A DNA stretch of 47,347 bases from Candidatus Gastranaerophilales bacterium (GCA_944323935.1 CALUUJ010000016.1:1-47347), one strand, 5' to 3'; positions 34,771 to 44,592 are shown, counted from the stretch's first letter. Notes: generated by a model not told the origin, from the sequence alone. Translations and numbers: made by a program.

Positions 34771-35166
34771 ATGAAAGATATTTCGTCTGATAAATTTGCA
34801 AGTGTAATAGCACGTATTTTAGATGATAAGCAAGCAAAAGATATTAAAATTTTGAATATTTCCAATATATCTGTTTTGGCGGATTATTTTGTTATTTGTT
34901 CATCAGATTCACCAACACATATTAAAGCGTTGACCGGGTATGTTAGAGAAAATATTAAAGAGTTTTTTGATAGGATTCCAATTGGTGAAGAAAATGATAT
35001 GAAGAATAGATGGAATTTGTTAGATTATGGAGATGTGATTGTCCATGTTCTTCATAGAGAAGAGCGGGAGACATATGCCCTTGAAAGATTTTGGAATCAC
35101 GCTTTCTGTATGGAAGAAAGTGAATGGAAAGAAAAATCTAAAGAATATTCAGATTACAAAGAATAA
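34771..35166 (+). CDS. rsfS: Ribosome silencing factor RsfS (Iojap)
   Basis: RsfS binds ribosomal protein uL14 on the large subunit and blocks subunit joining during starvation. The 131-residue protein carries the family pattern: SNISVLADYFVICSSDSPTHIKAL, the central basic stretch, and the C-terminal WNLLDYGDVIVHVLHREERETYALERFW. It follows the sigma-factor gene and has its own extended -10. The Spy-like gene starts 13 bases after its stop. Confidence 0.95.
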   Translation: MKDISSDKFASVIARILDDKQAKDIKILNISNISVLADYFVICSSDSPTHIKALTGYVRENIKEFFDRIPIGEENDMKNRWNLLDYGDVIVHVLHREERETYALERFWNHAFCMEESEWKEKSKEYSDYKE

Positions 35167-35179
35167 GAAAGAGGTAAAT

Positions 35180-35590
35180 ATGAAAAAAACAACTTTATTG
35201 CTTGGAGTTATGGCTGTTCTTGCATCCTCCGGTATTGTCTTTGCGGAAGGTTTTGATTCTTTGGATGGTATTACTCCTGTACAAATGCAAAAATTAACTA
35301 AAATTCAGTATAATTTTAAACAAGAAAATAATTCTTTAGAAATGAGAATTATGGATTATAACAATAAGATTGCGCAGGTAAAGAATGATCCAGATAAAAC
35401 ACCTGAGCAAGTTACTTTATTAACAAGTGCATATGAAAGAAATCTTTCAACACTAAAAACACAGCAAAAAATATTAGAACAAAAAACTGATGCTATGTAT
35501 AAGTCTATTTTAACACCTGAACAATACAACCAATATAAAGCTCAACAAATTAATGTTCAAGATTCGTTTAATAATTTCTTACAGAAATAA
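35180..35590 (+). CDS. Secreted Spy/LTxxQ-like protein
   Basis: A signal peptide (KKTTLLLGVMAVLASSGIVFA) is followed by about 110 helical residues with LTKIQ and LTPEQYNQYKAQQ, similar to the LTxxQ repeats of Spy/CpxP periplasmic chaperones. The 136-residue length fits. I chose ATG at 35180 because AAGAGG lies directly upstream; the frame is open further into rsfS, which would bury the signal peptide. It is the first of three secreted or stress-related genes here. The assignment rests on the LTxxQ pattern and size. Confidence 0.75.
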   Translation: MKKTTLLLGVMAVLASSGIVFAEGFDSLDGITPVQMQKLTKIQYNFKQENNSLEMRIMDYNNKIAQVKNDPDKTPEQVTLLTSAYERNLSTLKTQQKILEQKTDAMYKSILTPEQYNQYKAQQINVQDSFNNFLQK

Positions 35591-35601
35591 GGAGAAATAA
35601 A

Positions 35602-36099
35602 TTGAAAAATAAGTTTTTGAAAATTTTGTTTTTGTTTACGGCATTCTTTAGTTTTTGTTTAAGTGCAAATGCCTTGATATCATCAGAAGCGGATATTCTT
35701 AACAAGATTAATCAATTGCAAGTGATTTCTGATTATGATTATATTTCTATGGTTAATAAGAATGAACTTATCGGTTATAGATTAGATAGTTTTAATATGG
35801 CTTCATATCAATATAAAAATTCTGCGAAACAAGTTATTGATAATTTTAAAAATATTATTTTCCAGATGGATACAATAAAAAATTCATCTGATTTTTCGGA
35901 TTCGGATAAAGATGTTCAAATTAAAAAATTATATCAAGAAGCAGATTCTGCATTGTATACTTTAGATTCTCAGACTTTAAATTATTTATTTTCGTTAAGA
36001 GATTTTATGCCACCAATAACTTATCAAAGATATGTGAAAAAATTTCAAGCTTTTTATAATGACTTTCATCTGACGGATGGTCAGATTTCTGTGAAATAG
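35602..36099 (+). CDS. Secreted hypothetical protein, 165 aa
   Basis: I do not recognise the family. TTG start with AAGGAG 8 bases before it. A signal peptide is evident (KNKFLKILFLFTAFFSFCLSANA). The mature part is helical and polar with several Tyr and Asp residues, for example DSQTLNYLFSLRDFMPP and ITYQRYVKKFQAFYND. It follows the Spy-like gene by 11 bases and ends at a strong terminator, so it belongs to the rsfS transcript. It may be a distant Spy-like helical periplasmic protein; that is a guess from size and composition. Confidence 0.7.
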   Translation: MKNKFLKILFLFTAFFSFCLSANALISSEADILNKINQLQVISDYDYISMVNKNELIGYRLDSFNMASYQYKNSAKQVIDNFKNIIFQMDTIKNSSDFSDSDKDVQIKKLYQEADSALYTLDSQTLNYLFSLRDFMPPITYQRYVKKFQAFYNDFHLTDGQISVK

Positions 36100-36102
36100 T
36101 TT

Positions 36103-36135
36103 AAAAGAAACCGGTTAATATCGGTTTCTTTTTTT
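36103..36135 (+). terminator. Rho-independent terminator
   Basis: AAAAGAAACCG (36103-36113) pairs with CGGTTTCTTTT (36122-36132), loop of 8, and the T run continues to 36135. It ends the rsfS-Spy-like transcript. Confidence 0.9.
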
Positions 36136-36146
36136 ATTATTAAAAA

Positions 36147-36177
36147 TGAACTTTTTATATTTGTTTTTCGTTATAAT
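36147..36177 (+). promoter_or_regulatory. Candidate ECF-type promoter overlapping a TATAAT box
   Basis: TGAACTT (36147-36153), 15 bases, then CGTT (36169-36172) resembles the -35 GAACTT and -10 of ECF sigma promoters. A TATAAT (36172-36177) overlaps the -10 side, so basal sigma-70-type use is also possible. It drives the anti-sigma/ECF sigma operon, which would make it self-regulated. Confidence 0.4.
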
Positions 36178-36198
36178 TTATGAAAGAGGAAAAACACT

Positions 36199-36552
36199 AT
36201 GAATGAAGAAAAGAAATGTAATAAATACGAAGGTTTCTTTGTTTTTCAAGATGAAGGCAAATTTTCTGAACATTTAGAAAAATGTCCTGACTGTCAAAAG
36301 GAACACGAACAATATATTAAAATTTCTAAATTAGTAAAAGAGGTTGCTCCGATTTATTTAAAGAAAAGACAAAAAGACAGATTTAATTCCATAAAGAAGC
36401 TTGCTTGTTGTTTCATTGCTTTTATTGGTATTACGGCTTTTACCGGTTATAAAGTATATGACAATTATAATATTCAAGTTAATTATGCACAGGATTCATA
36501 TCTAAGTACAATGGGGCTGCCTATTGATGAATATGGATTTTTAGAAATATAG
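36199..36552 (+). CDS. Putative anti-sigma factor with zinc motif and one membrane helix
   Basis: The N-terminal 45 residues hold FSEHLEKCPDCQKEH, an HxxxCxxC zinc-type anti-sigma motif. A single membrane helix follows (LACCFIAFIGITAFTGYKV, about 69-87), with about 30 residues outside. At 117 residues this is the layout of a transmembrane ZAS anti-sigma factor that would hold the next-encoded ECF sigma at the membrane. The gene precedes its sigma by 15 bases, while most such pairs have sigma first. ATG follows GAGG. Confidence 0.8.
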   Translation: MNEEKKCNKYEGFFVFQDEGKFSEHLEKCPDCQKEHEQYIKISKLVKEVAPIYLKKRQKDRFNSIKKLACCFIAFIGITAFTGYKVYDNYNIQVNYAQDSYLSTMGLPIDEYGFLEI

Positions 36553-36567
36553 GGTAAGGGAAAAATT

Positions 36568-37059
36568 TTGAAATCAATAATAGAACAGTATAGAAATAAC
36601 ATCCGTAAAATTATTTCTACAATGACAGGTTCAAATAATGAAGATATAGAACAAGAAGTTTATATAAGAACTTGGAAAAACATAGATAAATATAAAGAAA
36701 ACGGTAAATTTAAAAGTTGGATAAGTACAATAACTGCTAATTTATGCAGAGATTATATGAAATCATCATATTTTAAACATTCACAAAATGCAGTTACTGA
36801 AGAAGACGAATTAATCCAGATAAAAGATAATAAAGAAAGTATTGAATCTGAATTAATAAGGAAACAAAGACAAAAAAGAATAATTGATGCTATTGATACA
36901 TTAAAACCGAAGTTAAGAGAGGTAATTATAATGTATGAAATGCAAGAAATGAGTTACGAAGAAATTTCAACTAAATTAAAATGCCCGGTTGGGACAATTC
37001 GTTCCAGGCTATTTAATGCGCGCAAAGAACTGGGTATTTTATTACAAGATTTAATCTGA
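36568..37059 (+). CDS. ECF-family RNA polymerase sigma factor
   Basis: Two sigma-70 modules only: region 2 (NNEDIEQEVYIRTWKNIDKY, FKSWISTITANLCRDYMK) and region 4 (LREVIIMYEMQEMSYEEIST, KCPVGTIRSRLFNARKEL). At 163 residues it is a typical ECF sigma. The TTG start has GGGTAAGGG upstream. It lies between the putative anti-sigma and a secreted Spy-like gene, so the likely stimulus is envelope stress such as metal or protein misfolding; this is inference from neighbours. Confidence 0.92.
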   Translation: MKSIIEQYRNNIRKIISTMTGSNNEDIEQEVYIRTWKNIDKYKENGKFKSWISTITANLCRDYMKSSYFKHSQNAVTEEDELIQIKDNKESIESELIRKQRQKRIIDAIDTLKPKLREVIIMYEMQEMSYEEISTKLKCPVGTIRSRLFNARKELGILLQDLI

Positions 37060-37072
37060 AAGGAGCGTAAAA

Positions 37073-37759
37073 TTGAAAAAGAACTTAATTCTTACAGCAT
37101 TAGCTGTATCGGTTTTTGTTTTAAGCTATGGTATAAGTTGTGCTCAAGAACCATTAAAAGAGGATATGCCAAAGCCTGTTCCTATTGAAAATAATAGTAT
37201 CCTTCCGTTACAAGATAATGGAGTTGATATAAAACAAGAACCAAATAATCATTTCCCAGGTGAATTCAAAAGGCCGAATGATAATCATCCTAAACAAATA
37301 AAAGGTATGAAACCTTCCAAGGCAGAAATGGACGCTAAAAAGGCGGAATTTGAAAAACGTTTAAATCTAACAGAAAAACAAAAGAAACAGATTGAAGAAA
37401 ATAGAAAAAAAGACCATGAAAAGGTAAAACCTCTTTTTGACCAAATGCGAGATAAAAAGCATGAACTTAGAAAAATAAAACGTGATAATACTATATCTCC
37501 AAAAGATAAAGAGAAAAAAATAGGAAAATTAAAATCAGAAATAAAAATGCTAAATGAAAAGGCTGATGAGTATAGACAAGAAAATATGAAAAAATTTGAA
37601 TCGATTTTAACTGAAGAACAAAAGCAAGAATTTGCAAAGATAAAGGAAGAACAAAAAAAAGAAATGGAAAGACGCAGAGCTGAATTTGAAGGTAGGCAAA
37701 ATCCTGAAATGAAACCTATTCCGCCAGAAAAACCAATAAATCTTCCTTCTCAAGAATAA
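37073..37759 (+). CDS. Secreted Spy/ZraP-like protein of the ECF operon
   Basis: TTG start with AAGGAG just upstream. A signal peptide (KKNLILTALAVSVFVLSYGI to SCA) ends near residue 24. The mature N-terminal part is Pro/Asn-rich and likely unfolded. From about residue 95 two long charged helices carry LNLTEKQKKQIEENRKK and SILTEEQKQEFAKI, the LTxxQ signature of periplasmic Spy/CpxP/ZraP proteins. The C-terminus is Pro-rich. It could sense or bind misfolded proteins or metals and feed back on the anti-sigma; that is inference. A 44-bp palindromic terminator follows. Confidence 0.82.
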   Translation: MKKNLILTALAVSVFVLSYGISCAQEPLKEDMPKPVPIENNSILPLQDNGVDIKQEPNNHFPGEFKRPNDNHPKQIKGMKPSKAEMDAKKAEFEKRLNLTEKQKKQIEENRKKDHEKVKPLFDQMRDKKHELRKIKRDNTISPKDKEKKIGKLKSEIKMLNEKADEYRQENMKKFESILTEEQKQEFAKIKEEQKKEMERRRAEFEGRQNPEMKPIPPEKPINLPSQE

Positions 37760-37761
37760 TA

Positions 37762-37805
37762 TAAAATAAAGCGAGGAGAAAATATTTTCTCCTCGCTTTA
37801 TTTTA
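37762..37805. terminator. 44-bp perfect palindrome, bidirectional terminator
   Basis: The 22-base arm 37762-37783 is exactly complementary to 37784-37805, with a GC-rich centre (GCGAGGAG) and A/T ends that give a T tract on both strands. It includes the stop codon of the convergent AsmA-like gene. Confidence 0.92.
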
Positions 37806-40800
37806 CCCATTTAAATGATTGTACATATCCTGATTCATTTATATTACCGTTTATAATTGCTTGAAAAGTTCTTGATTCATAGTCACCATTGGTAAATGAT
37901 GGTATTTTTTCTACATCTTCAATAAAATCTTTTCTGCTGAAATCTAACATTGAAATACCAGGAATAAGTTTAAAGAATGTATTAAGTGAGGTATTTCCTA
38001 TTGTGCCAAAAATTGTAGAAATTTTTCTTGATAATTTACCTAAAATTTCCATATCGGCATGTGTTTTACTTATATCATATTTACCATGAATATACAAACT
38101 TAGGTTTTCTCCTTTTGAATATATCTCAATGTCTTCAGCTATACCATTTTTAATAGTGCAGCTCCCGTTTATGTTTGAAAAATAGCCTGTTTTGACAAGA
38201 TTTAAAAGTTCCAGAACACTATTAATAGTAAATCCTGTTATACCGCTTTTTAAAATATTACTTGCTCTTAAAAGATATTCTAAAGATCCCAGTTTAGGCA
38301 TTCTTCCATCTGAAATATCAAAATATACAAAACCGTTTAGATTTTTTATGATTTCTTCTTCTGTTATACCTTTTGTATCTAACATTAATTTACCATTTGC
38401 ATTTCCATATATTTGATCTTCTCCATCAAATAATGTTTCAGCCACATAATTTGCATCAACATTAGAAAGTTCGAAATCACCTTTTAATTCACTATTTGTT
38501 AAATCATATGAAATTTTACCGTTAATATTTCCGTCTCCAACATTTACATTAATATTATCAGCAGAAAATAATCCATTTTTGTCTATATTAAAATTACTTG
38601 TGAAGTTCTCAGCAACTAATGATTTTATTATTAGCTTTTTTATATCTAGGAATCCTTTTTCTACATTTACACCTGAAAAATCAACATTATTTATTTCATT
38701 GTTAGTATTTATTGACTGACGAGCTTTGGATAAACTTCTTAGAAGTTTGTCATTATCAATTTGGTCTGCTGTTATCTTTAATGAATGAATTTGTATTTTA
38801 TCACATATATTGTTTTCTAAGATAGAATCTATGAATATTTTAGAATCGTTTATAAATCCAAATAGATTTACATTTATGTCGTTCCCGTTAGCTTTTAATC
38901 TTATATTCTTTATTAAAGTATCAAATAAAGGTATATCTAAATTTCTACAATCCATATTTCCTTGGATTTTTACTTGTTTTGTTGCTTTATTAAATTTATA
39001 TTTTAGATTACAGCTGAAGGTTCCTTGCTGTAACATTGGCTTTTTCAAAAATATATTGAGTACTTTTGCAGATAAATTTTTATTAGTCTTTATATTTAAT
39101 TCTTGGGGTTCAATAATATTATTATTTATTTTCAGTATGCCGTCTATCGTTGCGAAAACTATTGGATATACCTTATTATTTTGAGAAGAAATATATTTTA
39201 TGTAATCTATTGTATTTATTATAATTTTGTCATTTCTTAAATTTATTTTTCCTTTATATTCTCTTTTGTCACTTATTTCACCAAGGCTAATACCATCAAT
39301 CATTACGTCTGCTTCAGGATATAGAGTTATTTTAGGATTTATAATCAGATTATCTTTTTTTCCGTTAAGTTCTGCCGAAATATTTATATCGCCTGATATA
39401 TCAATTCTTTTTCCAACTTCTTCAGGTATATATTTTTTTATAAAATCATTAGTTAGTTTTGAAGTAAAATAACCATTTATTTGAGGGGCTTTATATATGT
39501 CTGAAAATGTGAAATTTCCAAAAAACGGCATTTCTGCAATATAACCGGAAAGACTATTTAAAAGGATTTTGTTATTTCTTAAATAAATATTTAAGTCATC
39601 AAATACAAAAGGAATATTGCTGTCTTTTTGTATAAATTGCAGTTTATTAAATTTCAAAATACCATTTAAAATATTTTGTTTTATTTTCAAATCTATGTTT
39701 GCAAATCCTTTGTAATTTGTAAACTTTGATAATAAGGTGTTAATGTCATCCGGAACAATATTTATTTTATTTATATCATCAAGATTTGCAAGATTTAGGT
39801 TATTTGCGTTTATGTCTAGATTGTATATTGGATTTAGTGTATCTATGTTTTTTACTTCACCATTAATTTTTAATGTAGAATCAAATAATGCAGCATTAAC
39901 ATTTTCAATTTTTACTTTGGAATTTTCCATTGTAACTTTACCTGAGCGTGCTTTTAAAGAAGATTCAGAATTATCAGTAATAAAATTCATTACGGCATAA
40001 GCTTTGTCAGTTATAAAGTCTACTGATTTAGCTTTATATTTAAAAAACAAATCATGTTTTGATGCTATTTGGTATAAAGGTGATAAATCAGGATAATTTT
40101 TAGGATACAAATATGATTTTGTTAAAAATCTTACGGTATCTTTTAAATTAACGGATTTACTCGTAATTGTTATATCCACGTCAGGAATTTTTGTAGTTAA
40201 ATCATTAATAATTGTTCCATTGATTATAATTGGGGAAGTACCAGAAACACCTTCTATATTATTAAGAGTTGTCTTTGTTTCTGTAAAATCGACTATTCCT
40301 TTTATATCATCAATAGGCGTATCAAAACCTTGAATATTACATGAATTACCAAGCAGATATAAAGAACCGTTGACCTTCATATCTTCAAACGCTTCATCAG
40401 GGGGTAATGGTGGTTGACCAAAAGGCACAGGTACAATTTTAGCTGTTAAATTTACAAATAATTTAGCCGGGCCGTTTGCTTTTGTAAGTATAACCAAACC
40501 CTCTTTAACATCCTTTAATAATTCACTGTTATTTATTATCTCAAGCATATCTTTTGCTTCTGCTTTGTTTGATGAAATATTAAAATTGAGGTTTTTATTT
40601 ATTCTTACACGACCTTCTATATTTAACGGATTAGTTTTAACATAAGCTCTTTCTGATTTGAAAGATATTATATCTTTCTTGAAATCAATATTACCTTTCC
40701 CGTTGATGACTTCCCCATATAATCCGTTATAGGTTAAACGTGCATTATCAAATTTTGAATATCCATTAATATTAACAAAGTCCATTGAACCTTGTATGTC

Positions 40801-42321
40801 AATGTCAATTATACCTTTCCCAGAAGTAATGTTCATTTCGGGAATTGGACCAAGTTGAAAATTGAAAACTTTACTTATTGGTACTACTATCTTTTGTGCT
40901 AAAGGAAAATCTATATTGTCTGTTGTTTTAACAGAAACATTATTAATTCCGTCTCTATACATATAAACATATCCTTTAATTTTGGCATTTTGGTTATCAA
41001 AAAGATTAACAAGAATATCCATATTAAGAATACGCTTATCAAAAACAATATCTACAGTACCTTTATGCAGATTGTGAATTGATTTATCAAGAACATGTAC
41101 ATTTCTGCCTTTTACGTAGCCTGTAATATCCGGCTGAGGAATGTTACCTTGTACTTTAATTCGAGCATCTATATCTCCAAAAACACCGTATTTTTTGACC
41201 TTGCCTAATGTACGGTATTGGGGCGGAATACCGGGTGGAAGCAATGGAACAATATTTTCTGCTTTTGAATCTGATACTTTAACTTCTATATCGAGTTTCG
41301 GTTTTTTTTCTATGGTAATAGTGCCATTACTATTTATATTGACATTTTCTGCCTTAAAATTTAATGAATTAAATAATATTTTATTTCCGTTTAATGATAT
41401 ATTTGTATCAAGTTTATTTTCACCTGATGCAAGAATATAATTTTCCCAGTCTTTTTTATTGAAAACTAAATCTTTAAATTTTGTATTTAAAATAATATTA
41501 TTTTCATTGTTTTCGTTTTCAATTGCTGATAGTTGTAAAAATTCAATAATTCCGTCAAAATTAGTAATATCTTTATTAATATAGTTTTGTAAAAAGGGTA
41601 ACAATGGTTTTAAGTTTAGATTATATATAAAGCAATTACCCTTGATATTATTTTTCTTTAAATCTTTTTTTGAAAACGGATAAGTGGTTTGAATATTAAT
41701 GTCAAAATCACTTTGATTATTAACTGATTTTAATTGACCTTTGGTTTCTATTTGAATTATGGGATTTTTTTTCTGTTTACTTATTTTTAAAGGTCGGCCA
41801 TTTAGTTCAAATTCTTGAATAAGTTCTTCATTTATAGATAAAATTTTATAGTTTGAAATATTTATTGAAGTATTATTGAAATCTATCTTAAATGTTTTTT
41901 TATTTTTATTTGGAAAAAGTTTTTGAAAATTATAATTACCATCTTTATCTTTTTCAATATTTATTAAAATATTATCTGCATATAAATAATTCAGGTTGAT
42001 TTTTTTTCTTATTATCGGAAATAAATTTATTTTTAAATTAATGTTATCAGCGCAAAGAAAAATATCGCTGCTATCTTTGTCAGAGATTAGAATTCTATCT
42101 GTTTTTAAAGTGATTTGCGGTTTTATATGGGTCTTTATCTTTATATTTGAATATTCAAGTTTTGCATTTGTTTTGGCATTAAAAATACCGGATATAAAAT
42201 TTTTATTTGCAAAATGTTCTAAAACTGGCGGAATAGCAAAAAGATATATACACTCAAGTATTGAAATAATTATAAATAACTTAAATAATAACTTTATATA
42301 TTTGCTTTTTATTATGTCCAT
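37798..42321 (-). CDS. AsmA/YhdP/TamB-type giant envelope protein
   Basis: At about 1,507 residues the protein has one N-terminal membrane helix (LFKLFIIISILECIYLFAIP), an AsmA-like start (DNILINIEKDKDGNYNFQKL), and a very long series of beta-strand repeats with LxIxGxV-type patterns (for example IDIDIQGSMDFVNINGYSKF). The C-terminal part (about 1,330-1,500) resembles the AsmA_2 type: GDGNINGKISYDLTNSELKG and GNANGKLMLDTKG. Proteins of this class bridge inner and outer membrane and move phospholipids. This argues for a diderm cell. I chose ATG at 42321; a TTG 7 codons earlier (42342) is an alternative, and neither has a strong ribosome-binding site. Confidence 0.85.
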   Translation of the reverse strand: MDIIKSKYIKLLFKLFIIISILECIYLFAIPPVLEHFANKNFISGIFNAKTNAKLEYSNIKIKTHIKPQITLKTDRILISDKDSSDIFLCADNINLKINLFPIIRKKINLNYLYADNILINIEKDKDGNYNFQKLFPNKNKKTFKIDFNNTSINISNYKILSINEELIQEFELNGRPLKISKQKKNPIIQIETKGQLKSVNNQSDFDINIQTTYPFSKKDLKKNNIKGNCFIYNLNLKPLLPFLQNYINKDITNFDGIIEFLQLSAIENENNENNIILNTKFKDLVFNKKDWENYILASGENKLDTNISLNGNKILFNSLNFKAENVNINSNGTITIEKKPKLDIEVKVSDSKAENIVPLLPPGIPPQYRTLGKVKKYGVFGDIDARIKVQGNIPQPDITGYVKGRNVHVLDKSIHNLHKGTVDIVFDKRILNMDILVNLFDNQNAKIKGYVYMYRDGINNVSVKTTDNIDFPLAQKIVVPISKVFNFQLGPIPEMNITSGKGIIDIDIQGSMDFVNINGYSKFDNARLTYNGLYGEVINGKGNIDFKKDIISFKSERAYVKTNPLNIEGRVRINKNLNFNISSNKAEAKDMLEIINNSELLKDVKEGLVILTKANGPAKLFVNLTAKIVPVPFGQPPLPPDEAFEDMKVNGSLYLLGNSCNIQGFDTPIDDIKGIVDFTETKTTLNNIEGVSGTSPIIINGTIINDLTTKIPDVDITITSKSVNLKDTVRFLTKSYLYPKNYPDLSPLYQIASKHDLFFKYKAKSVDFITDKAYAVMNFITDNSESSLKARSGKVTMENSKVKIENVNAALFDSTLKINGEVKNIDTLNPIYNLDINANNLNLANLDDINKINIVPDDINTLLSKFTNYKGFANIDLKIKQNILNGILKFNKLQFIQKDSNIPFVFDDLNIYLRNNKILLNSLSGYIAEMPFFGNFTFSDIYKAPQINGYFTSKLTNDFIKKYIPEEVGKRIDISGDINISAELNGKKDNLIINPKITLYPEADVMIDGISLGEISDKREYKGKINLRNDKIIINTIDYIKYISSQNNKVYPIVFATIDGILKINNNIIEPQELNIKTNKNLSAKVLNIFLKKPMLQQGTFSCNLKYKFNKATKQVKIQGNMDCRNLDIPLFDTLIKNIRLKANGNDINVNLFGFINDSKIFIDSILENNICDKIQIHSLKITADQIDNDKLLRSLSKARQSINTNNEINNVDFSGVNVEKGFLDIKKLIIKSLVAENFTSNFNIDKNGLFSADNINVNVGDGNINGKISYDLTNSELKGDFELSNVDANYVAETLFDGEDQIYGNANGKLMLDTKGITEEEIIKNLNGFVYFDISDGRMPKLGSLEYLLRASNILKSGITGFTINSVLELLNLVKTGYFSNINGSCTIKNGIAEDIEIYSKGENLSLYIHGKYDISKTHADMEILGKLSRKISTIFGTIGNTSLNTFFKLIPGISMLDFSRKDFIEDVEKIPSFTNGDYESRTFQAIINGNINESGYVQSFKWVK

Positions 42322-42411
42322 ACTGAAATATCTGCCAAACAATACTATGAGGATTTTAATATATGATAATTATATTATTTACAAAGTAAAAGTTCAAACG
42401 CTTAATGAATT

Positions 42412-42439
42412 TTGCAAAAAATATGACTTGTTGTAAAAT
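42412..42439 (+). promoter_or_regulatory. Promoter of the pgpH operon
   Basis: TTGCAA (42412-42417), a 16-base spacer and TAAAAT (42434-42439) lie 42 bases before the pgpH ATG in the divergent region with the AsmA-like gene. Confidence 0.55.
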
Positions 42440-42480
42440 CATAAAATAAGTAATAAGAATAAAAGATAATGGTTTAATAT

Positions 42481-44592
42481 ATGAAAAAATTTGATATTAA
42501 TAAAAAGTTATCGGGATTGAAGTCTCCCAAAGTATTATTGAATATAGGTTTGATTTTATTATTTACTCTAATTTTTACAGGAATTTTAGTATCTAAATAT
42601 TTATTATTTCAGCCGATAGCAGGTTCGGATAATACAAGTAAAAAAATGATTACTGCCCCCAGAAATATTGAAGTTATAGATACAATAAAGACAGAAAAAA
42701 GAAGAAGGGAAGTTGCTCAAAAGGTAGGGGTTGTATATTCTCCGGCTGATAATGCGTATATAAAGAATAATTTAATTGAAATTATTGATGAAGTAAAAGC
42801 AATAAGAAAAAGTAATGATGATGAAAAGGCAAAACAAAAGGATTTAGAAGTTTTGTTTGATATACCTGATAATTACACAAAATCTTTTGTTTTTTCTTTC
42901 TTTTTAAATGCAAATGATGATGTTCTGAATAATGTATTTGAATCATCAAAAAAGACTTTAGATATGGTTTTGAACGAAGGAATTACAGAAAAGGATTTTG
43001 AAGAAAATACTTTATCCAAAATTATAAGAAGAAATATAGATGTTAATACTACAAATAATAAAACAAAAGTTATTACAGCACTTTTGGAACAGGTTATAGT
43101 TCCAAATATGATTATAGATGAAGAAGCAACTGCATTAGCCAGAAAAATTGAAAGAGATAAAATTACTCCAATAAAAGTAAAATTTAATAAAGGAGATGTT
43201 ATTGTTGATGTAGGAGAACCTATTACTCAAGTAAAGAAAGAGGCATTGAGTAAAGCAGGATATAATATACCAAGAATAAATCCTCTAGGGGTACTTGGTA
43301 TTCTGGGTCTTGTCGGTATTGGTATAATTTCTGTATTTTATTACTTTAAATCCTTTGAACAGAAATATATAAACAGAAGGCACTTGTCAATAGTGGCATT
43401 TATGTGTGTTTTTATATCTGTTTTGGCTGTATTATTACCTGTAAATTGGTCTGTATTTTTATTGCCATTTCCATTTTTCGCAATAACTTTATCTGTTTTC
43501 CTAAATCCAAGGACATCATTTTTTATTACAGTAACTTTGATTACTATAATTACATTATCGTTACAATTTTCAGCACTTGCAATGTCTGTATTTATTTTAT
43601 CTGTGATTGTTTCAATTATAGGAATGACAACAATAAAATATTCGAGAAGGTTTGACCTGATAAAAGTTGGGTTATATACATCAATATTAATGGCGTTAAT
43701 AATATTATGTGTATATTATGATTTAGGTCTTGGAAGGTTAGGACAAGATATTGCTGCGGCATTAATTAACGGATTTTTCTCAGGTGTATTTGCTTTGGGA
43801 ATGATTCCTATTTTGGAAAATACATTTAAAGTAATTACTACATTTGGCTTGGCAGAATTGGGAGATTATAATCAACCGTTATTGAAAAAGTTACATGAAG
43901 CAGCTCCAGGTACATTTGAACATAGTTTAAGAGTTTCAAATCTTGCAGAATCTGCTGCTGAAGCAATAGGAGCAGACCCTATTTTAGCAAGAGTTGGAGC
44001 ATTATATCATGATGTTGGTAAGATTGTTAGACCATTATTTTTTGTAGAAAATCAAACATATAGCGGTATAGAAAATCCGCATGAAAAATTGACCCCTCGT
44101 TCAAGTAAAATGGTTATTACTTCACATACAAAAGACGGTGTATCACTTGCTAAAGAATATAATATTCCTGAAGTTATACAAGACTTTATGATGCAGCATC
44201 ATGGAGATTCGCTTGCAAGTTATTTTTATAACCAGGCGGTAGCACAAGAAGGTGCTGAAAATGTAAAAGAAGAACAATTCAGATACACAGGTCCAAAACC
44301 GAATACAAAAGAAACGGCTATATTGATGATTGCAGATGCTGTTGAATCTGCATCAAGAACACTGAAAAACCACTCGCAAGAAGAATTAGATGCTTTAATT
44401 AATAAAATAATTAAAGATAGATTGGATGATAATCAATTATCTGAAAGTCCTTTAACATTGAAAGATATTAAAGTTATTGCGGCTACTTTATCAAGAGTAT
44501 TAAGAAGCGTGTTCCATAAAAGGATTAAATATCAAGAATCCATTGAAGATATACAGGACAAAGAAAATATAAAGCAGGAAAAAGATGACTAA
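42481..44592 (+). CDS. pgpH: 7TM-HD phosphohydrolase, PgpH-like cyclic-di-AMP phosphodiesterase
   Basis: Order: one N-terminal membrane helix (about 17-37), an extracytoplasmic 7TMR-HDED-type domain (to about 265), a bundle of membrane helices (270-455), then a cytosolic HD domain. The HD residues are visible: PGTFEHSLRVSNLAE, GALYHDVGK, ENPHEKLTPRSSKMVITSH, QHHGDSL and IADAVESASR. Relatives of this layout (PgpH of Listeria, YqfF of Bacillus) hydrolyse cyclic-di-AMP. The 703-residue length fits. ybeY overlaps its end by 8 bases and dgkA follows, a gene order conserved widely, which supports the call. Confidence 0.92.
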   Translation: MKKFDINKKLSGLKSPKVLLNIGLILLFTLIFTGILVSKYLLFQPIAGSDNTSKKMITAPRNIEVIDTIKTEKRRREVAQKVGVVYSPADNAYIKNNLIEIIDEVKAIRKSNDDEKAKQKDLEVLFDIPDNYTKSFVFSFFLNANDDVLNNVFESSKKTLDMVLNEGITEKDFEENTLSKIIRRNIDVNTTNNKTKVITALLEQVIVPNMIIDEEATALARKIERDKITPIKVKFNKGDVIVDVGEPITQVKKEALSKAGYNIPRINPLGVLGILGLVGIGIISVFYYFKSFEQKYINRRHLSIVAFMCVFISVLAVLLPVNWSVFLLPFPFFAITLSVFLNPRTSFFITVTLITIITLSLQFSALAMSVFILSVIVSIIGMTTIKYSRRFDLIKVGLYTSILMALIILCVYYDLGLGRLGQDIAAALINGFFSGVFALGMIPILENTFKVITTFGLAELGDYNQPLLKKLHEAAPGTFEHSLRVSNLAESAAEAIGADPILARVGALYHDVGKIVRPLFFVENQTYSGIENPHEKLTPRSSKMVITSHTKDGVSLAKEYNIPEVIQDFMMQHHGDSLASYFYNQAVAQEGAENVKEEQFRYTGPKPNTKETAILMIADAVESASRTLKNHSQEELDALINKIIKDRLDDNQLSESPLTLKDIKVIAATLSRVLRSVFHKRIKYQESIEDIQDKENIKQEKDD

